64,000 nucleotides of DNA, taken from the NCBI RefSeq assembly GCF_009856825.1, contig NZ_WVTD01000011.1, positions 1 to 64,000 of the forward strand, written 5' to 3'. Each line of letters opens with the position of its first letter. Position 1 is the first letter of the stretch. The notes below the pieces were generated by a model. It was given only the letters and a program-made list of their open reading frames with translations, made no database searches and was not told where the DNA came from. Made by a program: the position numbers and the translations under genes. Origin of the DNA: Novosphingobium silvae (GTDB lineage: Bacteria > Pseudomonadota > Alphaproteobacteria > Sphingomonadales > Sphingomonadaceae). Below are positions 41,577 to 52,647 of this stretch, piece by piece.

Positions 41577-42836
41577 TCAGCTACGCGGGTCGGCGATCCA
41601 CCTGCCTGAGTTCGCATACTCGCCCCGAATGCCCTGTGCGCCGGGCAAATTCTGCGCGCGGTAAAGCGATTCGCCGCCCCGTTCGCGCACCTCGCTGGTG
41701 TATGCCGGAGAAGCCTCGGGCGCCTGGGGTCCGGCGGCTGAACCCGGCCGCGACACGGTGGGCGCGGCTGCTGTAGGCTCCACGAGGCCGAAGGCGCGCT
41801 GCACGGCCAGTGGGTCGAGCGCGGCGGGGGTGCTGGCAGACGAGAGGGTGTCCTCGCGGCGGTGGGGAGCAGCAACCGGCTCTCCGCCCAGATAGGCATA
41901 TCGGAACGTCGCGGGGCTGCCCGCGCCGCCCCGGAAGCTGTAGAAGCGGTGCGCGCCGATGGTGGCGAGATAGTTGAGGCTCGGCGCCCAATAGGGCCGC
42001 ACCTGAACCGTATGGTAGTGCGTCGCGAGACCGGCAGGCGCATATACGTAGCCGGATAGCGCCGCGCGGGCGACCTCCTGCGCCCGGTCCCAGAACAGGC
42101 GCTGCGGACGCCGCGCCAGCGATCCATCGCAGGTAAACGAGAACTGGCAGCCGGTACTGCGCTCGGAACCCTGGTAGACGACACCGCACACGGTCTTGGG
42201 ATAGCTGGGATGAGCCACGCGGTTGAGCACGACCTGCGCCACTGCGCGCTGACCGGCGTCAGGCTCGCTCGCCGCCTCGTAGTAGATGGCGGCGGTGAGG
42301 CACTGCAGCGCACGGCTGCGGTCGACGCCTGAATTGTCCACCCGGAGAGAGCGGGCGACTGGGCCGGAAACCGCGTCGTCCGAATCCGAGCGGATACCCT
42401 CGCCGATGCGCAGGGGAGCGGATTCGCTCTCAAGGTAATAGAAGGCCGAGCCGGGAAAGCCGGCGCCGGTCTGCTCGAAAGGCATGGGGGCGGGCTCTAT
42501 GTCGGCAGTGCCGGCATCGGCAATGGCGAACCGGCTCCAACCCGCGGGTTCCGCAAAGGCGGGAAGGGCCACTGCTCCCAGCATTGCCGCTGCCAGTGCC
42601 CAGCGCCGGTGCAGTCGCATGAGCACATATCCGATCCCGCGTGTACGGCGAGCGAACCGCGCGGTGAAGTCGCGCGGGCGCTCGATGCGTGCTTTCTCCC
42701 GCACACCCGGCGTCGCGGTCGCGATCTCAGGTTCAGGAAGGGGAGAAGCCAAAGGCACGAAGTTCCAGTCAGCCGAAAGAGTCGCAGCGGTGCAGACCGG
42801 GCCTAGCGACGGTGCAGGCAGGATGCACCCGGCCAT
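41577..42836 (-). CDS. SleB-type cell wall hydrolase
   Basis: The domain at about 175-285 matches the SleB/Hydrolase_2 family of peptidoglycan hydrolases: ALQCLTAAIYYEAASEPDAGQRAVAQVVLNRVAHPSYPKTVCGVVYQGSE, then GCQFSFTCDG, with the catalytic glutamate in YYEAAS. A hydrophobic segment LHRRWALAAAMLGAVALPAFA (about 74-94) anchors or exports it. Start is uncertain: the ATG at 42836 gives 419 residues with a basic cytoplasmic N-terminus, while the ATG at 42620 would give a simple signal peptide. The C-terminal third is Pro/Ala-rich and likely disordered. Confidence 0.85.
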   Translation of the reverse strand: MAGCILPAPSLGPVCTAATLSADWNFVPLASPLPEPEIATATPGVREKARIERPRDFTARFARRTRGIGYVLMRLHRRWALAAAMLGAVALPAFAEPAGWSRFAIADAGTADIEPAPMPFEQTGAGFPGSAFYYLESESAPLRIGEGIRSDSDDAVSGPVARSLRVDNSGVDRSRALQCLTAAIYYEAASEPDAGQRAVAQVVLNRVAHPSYPKTVCGVVYQGSERSTGCQFSFTCDGSLARRPQRLFWDRAQEVARAALSGYVYAPAGLATHYHTVQVRPYWAPSLNYLATIGAHRFYSFRGGAGSPATFRYAYLGGEPVAAPHRREDTLSSASTPAALDPLAVQRAFGLVEPTAAAPTVSRPGSAAGPQAPEASPAYTSEVRERGGESLYRAQNLPGAQGIRGEYANSGRWIADPRS

Positions 42837-42961
42837 TCCGCGTCGTCCCGCTGCGGTACAACGAACTGGAGTACGCTTAAGGAGTTAAGATCCGGTCGCC
42901 GAACGCAAGCCGACGAGGCGGCAGGGCGAAAGGCTCTCTTGGTGCCTCGGCTGGCTGCCGT

Positions 42962-43120
42962 TCAGCCCTGGACGAACCGTTCCTTGGACCAGACCCGCAT
43001 TTCGCCTGAATGTGCCCGGTTTTCACGCAGGTGCTCTTCGCGTTGGTGGTCGAGGATAAGCGATCCGGTGCCGCGCTCGCGGCGGCTGCGACGGAAGGGA
43101 ATCTCGGCTCCGATGTTCAT
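42962..43120 (-). CDS. Small basic protein, 52 aa
   Basis: The ATG at 43120 has an excellent GGAGAGGAG upstream, which is why I accept this short frame. The product NIGAEIPFRRSRRERGTGSL, then ILDHQREEHLRENRAHSGE and MRVWSKERFVQG is very rich in Arg/Glu and has no signal or membrane segment. It lies 49 nt after rlpA on the same strand, so it is probably co-transcribed. No family recognised. Confidence 0.6.
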   Translation of the reverse strand: MNIGAEIPFRRSRRERGTGSLILDHQREEHLRENRAHSGEMRVWSKERFVQG

Positions 43121-43169
43121 GTCGTGTCTCCTCTCCGGGAGACAACGTTCTGGTTCGCGGCGCGGTTCC

Positions 43170-43739
43170 TCAAAGAGCGCCGACACCGCGCACGAACTGT
43201 TCCCTTAGGCTGGAGAGGCTGCGGTCCGGCAACGGCTGCAGCTCTTTGGCGGGCTTGCCCTTGCGTAGTGCCGCACGGTCATTCTCTGCAGGCTCCACCA
43301 CGCGCACCCGAACGGCCGCCTTGCCCTTGTCGCGGATGCCAAGGTGCTCCGCAGCGCCTCTGGACAGGTCTATCAGGCGCCGGGAATCGCCGAAGGGCCC
43401 GCGATCGTTCACGCGCACAAGGATGCGACGCCCGGTGTCGAGCGCCGTCACCTCGACATAGGAGGGGAGCGGCAGGGTCTTGTGCGCGCCGGTGATCCAC
43501 TTTGGTCGGAACCGCTCGCCATTCGCGACCTGGTTGCCGCTCTCGCTGCCGTACCAGGTCGCATAGCCAAGCATGTCATAGCCGGGCTGGGCGGCTGGGA
43601 CGAAGGTGGTCCCGCGTACCTTGTAAGGAGCGCCGATACGCACCGGTACGTCGCTGACCGGTCGATACTTCGTGCCGCCACCGCAGGCGGCAAGCGTTCC
43701 GGCGAGCAGGAGCGAAAGGGCATTGCGGAAGGCAGGCAT
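43170..43739 (-). CDS. rlpA: RlpA-family lytic transglycosylase lipoprotein
   Basis: RlpA proteins cleave glycan strands lacking stem peptides at the septum. The 189-residue product has a lipoprotein signal PAFRNALSLLLAGTLAAC and one double-psi beta-barrel domain: YATWYGSESGNQVANGERFRP, the catalytic-type His in GAHKTLPLPSYVEVT, and VRVNDRGPFGDSRRLIDLSRGAAEHLGI with its aspartate. There is no SPOR domain, unlike E. coli RlpA, so septal targeting must differ. I start at the ATG at 43739 that opens the signal. Confidence 0.9.
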   Translation of the reverse strand: MPAFRNALSLLLAGTLAACGGGTKYRPVSDVPVRIGAPYKVRGTTFVPAAQPGYDMLGYATWYGSESGNQVANGERFRPKWITGAHKTLPLPSYVEVTALDTGRRILVRVNDRGPFGDSRRLIDLSRGAAEHLGIRDKGKAAVRVRVVEPAENDRAALRKGKPAKELQPLPDRSLSSLREQFVRGVGAL

Positions 43740-43858
43740 GAGCGCCAGCCTAGGGGCGGCGCGCGGGCTCTCCAATGCGAGAACGCCGGCTTTCCACAAG
43801 CGCGCCCGGAACCGGGCCAAGACCATGCCGGTTGCTCCTGCCAAACCAAGGAGTCACG

Positions 43859-45397
43859 ATGCCCACGATCCTGCAGACCATGACCGTTGCCGCGCGCGAC
43901 CGGGCGCGCCTTGCCGAGGCGAGTGCGGTGATCGCCCGCTTCGGCCTGGATTCGTTGCTGATGCGGCTGGGTCTCCCGGTGCAGGGGGTGGACGGTCACG
44001 TGGGCGAGGATGCCGACCTGCCCACCCGCACGCGCCGCGCGCTCGAAGCGCTGGGGCCGACTTACGTGAAGCTTGGCCAGATACTCGCCACCCGGCGTGA
44101 CATGCTTGCCGATGAGTGGATCACCGCTTTCGAACACCTGCAGAGCAGCGCGCCGCGGCTCCCTTTCGAGGCGTTACGGCCTGCAGTAGAGGAAGCTCTG
44201 GGGGAGCCACCCGAGACCGCCTTCGCCCGCTTCGATCCAGAGCCGCTGGCTGCAGCCTCGATCGCGCAGGTTCACCGTGCCGCGCTGAAGGATGGGACGG
44301 AGGTTGTGGTGAAGATCCGCCGCCCCGGCATCCGCCGCGCGATGGAGGCCGACCTGAGGCTGCTGCGCCACCTTGCCGCTCTCGCCGAGGCTCGGAGCGA
44401 CATGGTGCGGCGGATGACGCCCACCGCGATGATCGAGCAACTGGGTCGCGAGATCCTGGACGAGCTGGATTTCACCAACGAAGGGCGCAATGCCGACATG
44501 CTGCGCGCCGATCTCGCCCCGATCGGGCGGGTGGTGGTGCCGCGCATCCATTGGGAATATTCTTCGAACGGCCTTCTGGTCATGGACTATGTCGAGGGCA
44601 TCCCCCCTCGCGAGCCTGCCGCACTGCGGGCCGGCGGGATTGATCCGGACGCGATCGCCGAGCTCGGGGCGCAGCTCGTCCTCGAGATGGTGCTCGTCAA
44701 CGGGCGGTTCCATGCCGATCCGCACCCGGGCAACCTGCTGTGCCTTCCCCCGGCGGAGCCCGGCGGGCGCGACCGGCTGGCGCTGCTGGACCTCGGCTCG
44801 GTCGGCTTCGTGTCGCCGCGCCGCCAGCACGAGTTCCTGACGTTCATCCTCTCGCTTCGCAGCAACGACCCCGGCGGGGTGGCAGACATGCTGGCTTCGT
44901 GGTCGCAGGCGGGCGAGGTGCCGCGCGAGCGTCTGCTGGTCGCCTCGGAGCGGCTTGTCGCTCGCCACGGCAGCGGAGCGCTGGTGCTGAACGCGATGGT
45001 GGGTGACTTCTTTCCGCTGCTGCGCAAGGAAGGGCTGGTGCTGCCGCCGGACCTCGTACTTATCTTCAAGGCCATGGTGACGATGGACGGCGTGCTCTCG
45101 CGCATCGCGCCGGACTTCGATCTGTCCGAAGCGCTGGGAACGCTACGCGCCCGGCTCGTGACATCGCGCCTGACCCGCCTTGCCGCGCCCGACCGGATGG
45201 AAGCGGTGTTGCTTGAACTGTCACGTATTTCCGCCGACGCGCCGCGGCTGATCCGGGCCGCTGCCGCTCGGCTGGAGAAGCCGGAGGGCAGCCGGATCGA
45301 TCCGGGGCAGGCACGTGCGATCCGCTATGCAGGCGTGCTGATCGCCGGCGCCATCATAGTGCACGCCCTGGCGGGACTGGCGCCGGCCCTGACATGA
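43859..45397 (+). CDS. ABC1/UbiB-family atypical kinase
   Basis: UbiB/ADCK proteins are ATP-binding, protein-kinase-like proteins needed for ubiquinone biosynthesis. The 512-residue product has the family signatures GPTYVKLGQILATRRDMLADEW (KxGQ motif, residues about 63-84), the Ala-rich AAASIAQVHRAALKDGTEVVVKI loop with the catalytic lysine, FHADPHPGNLL and LLDLGSVGFVS. One hydrophobic helix ends the protein. The ATG at 43859 follows AAGGAG by 5 nt. Sphingomonads often have more than one member, so it may be UbiB itself or a paralogue. Confidence 0.88.
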   Translation: MPTILQTMTVAARDRARLAEASAVIARFGLDSLLMRLGLPVQGVDGHVGEDADLPTRTRRALEALGPTYVKLGQILATRRDMLADEWITAFEHLQSSAPRLPFEALRPAVEEALGEPPETAFARFDPEPLAAASIAQVHRAALKDGTEVVVKIRRPGIRRAMEADLRLLRHLAALAEARSDMVRRMTPTAMIEQLGREILDELDFTNEGRNADMLRADLAPIGRVVVPRIHWEYSSNGLLVMDYVEGIPPREPAALRAGGIDPDAIAELGAQLVLEMVLVNGRFHADPHPGNLLCLPPAEPGGRDRLALLDLGSVGFVSPRRQHEFLTFILSLRSNDPGGVADMLASWSQAGEVPRERLLVASERLVARHGSGALVLNAMVGDFFPLLRKEGLVLPPDLVLIFKAMVTMDGVLSRIAPDFDLSEALGTLRARLVTSRLTRLAAPDRMEAVLLELSRISADAPRLIRAAAARLEKPEGSRIDPGQARAIRYAGVLIAGAIIVHALAGLAPALT

Positions 45398-45398
45398 G

Positions 45399-45457
45399 AA
45401 GGCGCCCGCAGGCCGCAAGGTGCAAGGGGAACTTGCGCCCCGCGGCCGGCGGGCCTT
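45399..45457. terminator. Convergent stem-loop between the ABC1 kinase and 45461 gene
   Basis: The gap between the two convergent genes contains AAGGC(G)CCCGC near 45400 that can pair with GCGGGCCTT near 45449-45457, plus an inner CAAG...CTTG pair. It probably terminates both transcripts, but has one bulge and no clear T-tract. Confidence 0.4.
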
Positions 45458-45460
45458 GCG

Positions 45461-45877
45461 TCAGCTGCCGCTGGCGGGTGGAAGCGGATCGGCGGGGCAC
45501 TTGGCCGCATCGCCGTTCCAGCAGTACGGGTTGGTGCGTTCCCACTGCTTGCGCGTCTCGCGGTATTGCTGGCGAGCCTGCGCATTGGCGGTGAGGGCAT
45601 CGGAGTAGAGCGCGTCGTTGCGCTCCTGAGCCATTCCGTTGAGCGCGACCGCAGCCTCATGGTGGGCCTGGCTCGCGCGATTGGCTTCAACCTGTTGCCG
45701 GGCGGCCTGAGCCTGCCGGGCATTGAGCATTTGTCGCCGGGTTTCCGGATCGCCGGGCTCGGGAGCGCTGGACACCGGCTTTTCCGCCCGGTCTTGCGCC
45801 TGTGAAGGAACGGGAAGCGCAGTCGCCAGAACTGCGGCAAGAGCGAAGGCAGGTGCATATTCTCGGATTGGGCGCAT
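45461..45877 (-). CDS. Uncharacterised exported protein, 138 aa
   Basis: The ATG at 45877 follows AGGAGAAAGCC and opens a signal peptide REYAPAFALAAVLATALPVPSQAQ. The mature part is a long Ala/Gln/Arg-rich helix (RRQMLNARQAQAARQQVEANRASQ, HHEAAVALNGMAQERND), likely a coiled coil, and ends with NPYCWNGDAAKCPADP, where two cysteines may form a disulfide. I recognise no family. Confidence 0.7.
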   Translation of the reverse strand: MRPIREYAPAFALAAVLATALPVPSQAQDRAEKPVSSAPEPGDPETRRQMLNARQAQAARQQVEANRASQAHHEAAVALNGMAQERNDALYSDALTANAQARQQYRETRKQWERTNPYCWNGDAAKCPADPLPPASGS

Positions 45878-46149
45878 GGCTTTCTCCTGATCTAGGCGGC
45901 GCAGAGGTGCGGCCGCATTTGTCAGGATCAACGTGCAGCAGCCGACCGAGGTTTCCGAGTTCGACTTCCGGAAACCCCGACCCGTCCCCTTCAGCACGCC
46001 CCGATGAAGTGCCCGACGTACCATGCACCATCGCGCCCGGGCGTGGATATGCTGAGGAAACCAATGCGCGCCCGGCGCTTGCAAGCCTTGCCTCCGGCAC
46101 ATCGCACCCCATCTACCGCAAAACCCGTGCCGCGCCTCTTGAAGCGTGC

Positions 46150-46164
46150 GAACAAATCTGGAAC
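46150..46164 (+). promoter_or_regulatory. LexA (SOS) box in front of uvrA
   Basis: GAAC-AAATCTG-GAAC is a perfect alphaproteobacterial SOS box (GTTC-N7-GTTC on the other strand). It ends 11 nt before the uvrA ATG, so LexA bound here would block the promoter. Confidence 0.85.
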
Positions 46165-46175
46165 ACGTCTCCTCC

Positions 46176-49079
46176 ATGAGCCTTACCCACATCACCGTGC
46201 GCGGTGCGCGCGAGCACAATCTCAAGGGTTTCGACATCGCGCTCCCGCGCGAGAAGTTGATCGTCATCACCGGACTGTCCGGGTCGGGCAAGTCCAGCCT
46301 GGCGTTCGATACGATCTATGCCGAAGGCCAGCGGCGCTATGTGGAGAGCCTCTCCGCCTATGCCCGCCAGTTCCTCGAGATGATGCAGAAGCCCGATGTC
46401 GAGCATATCGACGGCCTTTCGCCTGCCATCTCGATCGAGCAGAAGACGACGAGCCGCAATCCGCGCTCCACCGTGGCGACCGTGACCGAGATCTGGGACT
46501 ACATGCGCCTGCTTTGGGCGCGCGTGGGCGTCCCGTACTCGCCCGCCACCGGCCTGCCGATCGAAGCGCAGACCGTGTCGAACATGGTCGATCGCGTCAT
46601 GGCCCTGCCGGAGGGCACGCGTCTCTATCTGCTTGCACCGGTGGTGCGCGGTCGCAAGGGCGAATACCGCAAGGAACTGGCCGAGTGGCAGAAGGCGGGC
46701 TACACCCGCGTGCGCATCGACGGCGAGTTCTACCCGATCGAAGACGCGCCCGCGCTCGACAAGAAGTTCAAGCACGACATCGAGGTCGTGGTCGATCGCA
46801 TCGCGGTGAAGGAGGGTATCCAGACCCGCCTTGCCGACAGCTTCGAACAGGCCCTCAAGCTGGCGGAAGGGCTGGCCTATGCCGACCTGGCCGACGGCAA
46901 CGTTCCCGGGCGCGAGGACGACGAGCAGGGCAAGAACCTGAAGGGCGCGGGCCTCCCAGCCAATCGCATCGTCTTTTCCGAGAAGTTCGCCTGTCCCGTC
47001 AGCGGCTTCACCATCGAGGAGATCGAACCACGGCTGTTCTCGTTCAACGCGCCTCAGGGAGCGTGCCCGGCCTGCGACGGCCTTGGCGAGAAGCTGCTGT
47101 TCGACCCGCAACTGGTCGTTCCCAACGAGCACCTGACGCTCAAGCAGGGGGCCATCGTGCCCTGGGCCAAGTCGAATCCACCCAGCCCCTATTACATGCA
47201 GGTGCTCTCCAGTCTGGCTGCGCACTTCGGTTTCGCCCTGACGACGCCGTGGGACGAACTGCCAGGCGAGGTCAAGCTGGTGATCCTCTACGGCACCGGT
47301 GGCAAGGCGGTGCCGCTCACCTTCAAGGACGGGCGCAAGGAATACACCGTCAACAAGGCGTTCGAGGGCGTGATCGGTAACCTCAATCGCCGGATGGTGC
47401 AGACCGACAGCGCCTGGATGCGCGAGGAACTGTCGAAGTTCCAGACTGCGCAGCCTTGTGAGACCTGCGGTGGCAAGCGCCTCAAGCCCGAGGCGCTTTC
47501 CGTCAAGGTCGGCGGGAGCGACATCGCCGACGCCGCGCGCCTGTCCGTCGCGGATGCCTTTGCATGGTTCGGCGGCCTGGAGGAGCGGCTCGGCAACCAG
47601 CAGAAGCAGATCGCGCACGCCATCCTCAAGGAAATCAACGAGCGCCTGGGCTTCCTGAACAACGTTGGGCTCGATTACCTCAATCTCGACCGTACATCGG
47701 GCACGCTTTCGGGCGGAGAGAGCCAGCGTATCCGCCTTGCCAGCCAGATCGGCTCGGGTCTGTCGGGCGTGCTCTACGTGCTCGACGAACCCAGCATCGG
47801 CCTTCACCAGCGTGACAACGACATGCTGCTCGAGACGCTCAAGCGGCTGCGCGATCTGGGCAATACCGTCATCGTGGTGGAACACGATGAGGACGCGATC
47901 CGCACGGCCGACCACATCGTCGATCTGGGGCCCGGCGCGGGTGTGCACGGCGGCGAAGTGGTGGCCGAAGGCACGCTCAAGCAGGTGCTCAAAAGCAAGC
48001 AGAGCCTCACCGCGCAGTATCTGAACGGCGCTCGCCGGATCGAGGTGCCCGCAGAGCGCCGCAAGGGCAATGGCCACTTCGTGACCGTGGAGAACGCGCG
48101 CGCCAACAACCTGACAGGCGTCACCGCGAAGTTCCCGCTCGGCACTTTCTGCTGCGTGACCGGGGTCTCGGGCTCGGGCAAGTCCTCGCTTACCATCGAC
48201 ACGCTGCAGGCGGGCGCCTCACGCCAGCTTAACGGTGCGCGGGTGATTGCGGGCGCGCACGACAGGATCACGGGTCTTGAGAAGTGCGACAAGGTGATCG
48301 AGATCGACCAGTCGCCGATCGGCCGTACCCCGCGCTCCAACCCGGCTACCTACACCGGCGCTTTCACCCAGATCCGCGACTGGTTTGCAGGCCTGCCCGA
48401 AAGTCAGGCGCGCGGCTACAAGCCGGGGCGCTTCAGCTTCAATGTGAAGGGCGGCCGGTGCGAGGCGTGCCAGGGTGACGGTCTCATCAAGATCGAGATG
48501 CACTTCCTGCCCGACGTCTACGTCACGTGCGAGGAGTGCCACGGCAAGCGGTACAACCGCGAGACGCTGGAGGTGAGGTTCAAAGGCCTGTCCATCGCCG
48601 ACGTGCTCGACATGACGATCGAAGATGCCGAAGAGTTCTTCAAGGCCGTCCCGCCCATTCGCGACCGCATGCACATGCTGAACGAAGTAGGGCTGGGCTA
48701 TGTGAAGGTGGGCCAGCAGGCGACGACACTTTCGGGCGGGGAGGCGCAGCGTGTGAAGCTGGCCAAGGAACTGGCGCGCCGTTCCACCGGACAGACGCTC
48801 TACATCCTGGACGAGCCGACCACCGGCCTCCACTTCGAGGACGTGCGCAAGCTCCTCGAAGTGCTGCACCGCCTGGTGGATCAGGGCAATTCCGTGGTTG
48901 TCATCGAACACAACCTCGACGTTATCAAGACGGCCGACTGGATCATCGACATGGGCCCCGAGGGCGGCGTGCGCGGTGGCCAGATCGTGGCGGAAGGGAC
49001 GCCGGAGGAGGTGGTGAAGGAACCGCGCAGCTTCACCGGTCAGTACCTGAAGCCGCTTCTGGGAAGCTGGGCGAAGTAA
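46176..49079 (+). CDS. uvrA: Excinuclease ABC subunit A
   Basis: UvrA is the damage-recognition ATPase of nucleotide excision repair. The 967-residue product has both ABC cassettes: Walker [15 protein letters not shown] at about 31-44 and [12 protein letters not shown] in the second half, signatures [19 protein letters not shown] and [15 protein letters not shown], and zinc-finger cysteines in [11 protein letters not shown] and CEACQGDG...[11 protein letters not shown] start at the ATG at 46176: a GTG at 46146 would put the LexA box inside the gene. The SOS box predicts induction by DNA damage. Confidence 0.97.
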   Translation: MSLTHITVRGAREHNLKGFDIALPREKLIVITGLSGSGKSSLAFDTIYAEGQRRYVESLSAYARQFLEMMQKPDVEHIDGLSPAISIEQKTTSRNPRSTVATVTEIWDYMRLLWARVGVPYSPATGLPIEAQTVSNMVDRVMALPEGTRLYLLAPVVRGRKGEYRKELAEWQKAGYTRVRIDGEFYPIEDAPALDKKFKHDIEVVVDRIAVKEGIQTRLADSFEQALKLAEGLAYADLADGNVPGREDDEQGKNLKGAGLPANRIVFSEKFACPVSGFTIEEIEPRLFSFNAPQGACPACDGLGEKLLFDPQLVVPNEHLTLKQGAIVPWAKSNPPSPYYMQVLSSLAAHFGFALTTPWDELPGEVKLVILYGTGGKAVPLTFKDGRKEYTVNKAFEGVIGNLNRRMVQTDSAWMREELSKFQTAQPCETCGGKRLKPEALSVKVGGSDIADAARLSVADAFAWFGGLEERLGNQQKQIAHAILKEINERLGFLNNVGLDYLNLDRTSGTLSGGESQRIRLASQIGSGLSGVLYVLDEPSIGLHQRDNDMLLETLKRLRDLGNTVIVVEHDEDAIRTADHIVDLGPGAGVHGGEVVAEGTLKQVLKSKQSLTAQYLNGARRIEVPAERRKGNGHFVTVENARANNLTGVTAKFPLGTFCCVTGVSGSGKSSLTIDTLQAGASRQLNGARVIAGAHDRITGLEKCDKVIEIDQSPIGRTPRSNPATYTGAFTQIRDWFAGLPESQARGYKPGRFSFNVKGGRCEACQGDGLIKIEMHFLPDVYVTCEECHGKRYNRETLEVRFKGLSIADVLDMTIEDAEEFFKAVPPIRDRMHMLNEVGLGYVKVGQQATTLSGGEAQRVKLAKELARRSTGQTLYILDEPTTGLHFEDVRKLLEVLHRLVDQGNSVVVIEHNLDVIKTADWIIDMGPEGGVRGGQIVAEGTPEEVVKEPRSFTGQYLKPLLGSWAK

Positions 49080-49409
49080 CGGCGGCAGCGAATGGCCGGG
49101 CGGCAGCGATCGCCCGGATCCGTCATGAGGCGGCCGGGCAAATACGGCCCAATGGTGCGACGATCAGTTTTTGCAGGTGAGGGCTGAAATGTCGGCCGGA
49201 AAATGCTGCCCTATGGGCCTGCACATGGTTGTGCTCAACTGTTCGCCGACGGGATCAAACGACTGAGCCGAAGCGGAAGCATGCGGGGAACGCATCGGCG
49301 TTCTCGCGGTTATCGTGAGTGAAGGCCGGCGCGGCGCTTCCCCCACCCCTCCCGAGCTGCGCCGGCCGACATACCTCCCAAAAACAGAGAGGATTGGCCG
49401 AGCTACTGG
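49080..49409. other. Gene-free spacer after uvrA
   Basis: Two hairpins are visible: CCGGGCG...CGCCCGG at 49096-49117 just after uvrA, and GGCCGGCGC...GCGCCGGCC at 49324-49367 just after the convergent rlpA-like gene. Neither has a strong T-tract. The rest shows no gene. Confidence 0.5.
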
Positions 49410-49877
49410 TCAGTCGTTGAGGATGGCGAGTTCCACCTTGCCGCTTCCCCGGGCGAGGATACCGATCTCCTCGGCGGCGGCATCGGACAAATCGATTACG
49501 CGGTTGCCGTGAAAGGGACCGCGGTCGTTCACCGTAACAACGACGGTTTCGCCGTTGACTGGATTGGTCACCTGCAACTGGGTGCCGAAAGGGAGCGTCC
49601 GGTGGGCGCAGGTCAGCGCGTCGGGATCGAAACGCTGGCCGCTGGCAGTGCGTGCACCCTTGAGGTGACGTCCATAGTAGCTCGCCATACCGCCCGCGAT
49701 CGGCTCCAGATCAAGCGTCGGCGCGGCGTGCGGAACGGAAAGCAGGGATGCGGGAACTTCTGGAGCAATAGCGGCGTTCACCGCGAGAATACCGGAATCG
49801 GCCTGGACGGGACCCGCAAGGTTGAGGGTCATGGCGGCGGCAAGCGCGGCCAGTCGGCCGGTTCGACGGATATTCAA
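49410..49877 (-). CDS. Second RlpA-like septal ring protein, 155 aa
   Basis: A Sec signal (LAALAAAMTLNLAGPVQA) precedes a single double-psi barrel: GGMASYYGRHLKGARTASGQRFDPD, CAHRTLPFGTQLQVTNPVNGE and VTVNDRGPFHGNRVIDLSDAAAEEIGI, retaining the His and Asp of the RlpA active site. It lacks the lipobox of the first RlpA and any SPOR domain. The start codon is TTG at 49877. It is a soluble periplasmic paralogue, about 6 kb from the lipoprotein form. Confidence 0.85.
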   Translation of the reverse strand: MNIRRTGRLAALAAAMTLNLAGPVQADSGILAVNAAIAPEVPASLLSVPHAAPTLDLEPIAGGMASYYGRHLKGARTASGQRFDPDALTCAHRTLPFGTQLQVTNPVNGETVVVTVNDRGPFHGNRVIDLSDAAAEEIGILARGSGKVELAILND

Positions 49878-49947
49878 GCAAAACCCCGCTTCGTCGTTGA
49901 CGATGCCGGACGTCCTACCTTCGACCTCGCTCGGGCGCTACCCACGC

Positions 49948-49981
49948 GAAAGCGGCCCGTCGCGTAATGGCAACGGGCCGC
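49948..49981 (-). terminator. Terminator after argG
   Basis: GCGGCCCGT (49952-49960) pairs with ACGGGCCGC (49973-49981) around a 12-nt loop. On the minus strand it is followed by TTTCGCG. It lies 29 bp after argG. Confidence 0.7.
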
Positions 49982-50009
49982 CGGATGCGGTTAAGCTTTC
50001 GGGAACGAC

Positions 50010-51230
<1,221 letters not shown>

Positions 51231-51298
51231 GGGGCAGGCTCCAGGAAACTTTCGGGCGGGCGGTTAGCAGGGGGGTGCCTGTTCCGCAATGGGCCGGT

Positions 51299-52540
51299 TC
51301 AACCGCCGCCCAGCTGCCGTTCCCTCTCTGCGATGTAGTCACGCGCCAGGGGCAGGGCGTGCCGGCTGCGGGTGTACTGAATCTGGTAGTTGCACATGCC
51401 CCCGCTCTCGAACGCAGCCGTCGCGCCGGAGAGATAGAAGATCCACATGCGGTAGAAACGCTCGTCATAAAGCCGCACGATGGCGTCACGGTTGGCCACG
51501 CAGCGCTTGTACCATTCGCGCAGAGTGAAGGCGTAGTGAAGCCGTAGCGTTTCGACGTCGGTCGCGATCAGCCGAACCTTCTCGCTTGCGGCGAGGGTTT
51601 CGCTGAGCGCGGGAATGTAGCCACCCGGGAAGATGTACTTTCGCGTGAAGGCGTCCGTCGATCCCGGTCCGCCCATGCGGCCGATCGTGTGGAGCAGCAT
51701 CACGCCCTCGTCCGTAAGCAGCGTGGCGCAGTCACGGAAGAAGCGACCGAACTGCGCCTGGCCAACGTGCTCGAACATGCCGACGGAAACGATGCGGTCG
51801 AACTTGTCGCCCCGCGCCGCAAGGTCGCGGTAGTCGATCAGCTGGAAGTCGATGCGGTCGGCGACCCCGGCCTCCTCCGCCCGCTCGCGGGCAAGCGCCA
51901 GCTGCTCCTCGCTGAGAGTGATGCCCTTCACCCTGACGTCGAAGTTGCGGGCGAGATAGATCGCCATGCCGCCCCAACCGCACCCGATGTCGAGTACCGT
52001 CTGGCCGGGCTCAAGCGCCAGCTTGGCAGCGATGTGGGCGAGCTTGGCGGTCTGCGCCTGCTCCAGGGTCATGTCGCGATCGGGCCAGTAGGCACAGGAG
52101 TACTGCATGTGCTCGGCATCGAGGAACAGGCGATAGAGATCGTTGCCCACATCGTAATGATGGGCGATGTTCTTCTTGGCGCTGGCCGCCCGATTGATGC
52201 CGTCGACGAGAGTGATGAGCTTTCCGCCCACCCGCTTGAGCGGTGAGTTCTCCTTCAGTTCGCCGCCCCGGTCCCAGCGGGCATTGGCGCGCAGGAGCTC
52301 GACGAGCTCCATGATGTCGCCTTCCTCCACCACGAGCTGCCCGTCCATGAAGGCTTCGGCAGCGCCGAGACGCGGATCGTGCAGGATGCGGCGCTCGGCC
52401 GACTTGTCGGTAAAGCGGATGCGGACCTGGGGGAAGCCTTCTGTCGCGGTGCCGAAGCGGCGCAGGCTGCCATCGGGGCGGAGGACTTCGAGGACGCCGT
52501 GGCGAACCCCACGTTCGAGGAAGCGGTCAAGGATAGCCAT
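51299..52540 (-). CDS. cfa: Cyclopropane-fatty-acyl-phospholipid synthase
   Basis: The enzyme methylenates cis-unsaturated fatty acyl chains of phospholipids using SAM. The 413-residue product has the family core: IAHHYDVGNDLYRLFLD, MQYSCAYW, the SAM motif VLDIGCGWGGMAIYLAR at about 190-206 and VSVGMFEHVGQAQFGRFF with its catalytic residues. The ATG at 52540 is chosen because it aligns with the family start; the open frame continues upstream without a good site. Confidence 0.93.
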   Translation of the reverse strand: MAILDRFLERGVRHGVLEVLRPDGSLRRFGTATEGFPQVRIRFTDKSAERRILHDPRLGAAEAFMDGQLVVEEGDIMELVELLRANARWDRGGELKENSPLKRVGGKLITLVDGINRAASAKKNIAHHYDVGNDLYRLFLDAEHMQYSCAYWPDRDMTLEQAQTAKLAHIAAKLALEPGQTVLDIGCGWGGMAIYLARNFDVRVKGITLSEEQLALARERAEEAGVADRIDFQLIDYRDLAARGDKFDRIVSVGMFEHVGQAQFGRFFRDCATLLTDEGVMLLHTIGRMGGPGSTDAFTRKYIFPGGYIPALSETLAASEKVRLIATDVETLRLHYAFTLREWYKRCVANRDAIVRLYDERFYRMWIFYLSGATAAFESGGMCNYQIQYTRSRHALPLARDYIAERERQLGGG

Positions 52541-52647
52541 TGGGGGTTTCTGCGGGGGTAGGGCGGCTGCCGCAAGGGGGCATGTGTTGCAAAATGCACA
52601 AAGCTGGGGACCGGCCGGTTGCGTAACCCGCATTCAGCACGCCGGGT

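Noticed and set aside
41429-42433. Upstream extension of the 123-residue gene at 41057-41428
   Set aside because: The extra 335 codons lie under the hydrolase gene in another frame, and are Arg/Ser/Pro-rich with no protein-like features.
46146-46175. GTG at 46146 as the uvrA start
   Set aside because: It would put the LexA box inside the coding region, and the conserved start begins at the ATG at 46176.
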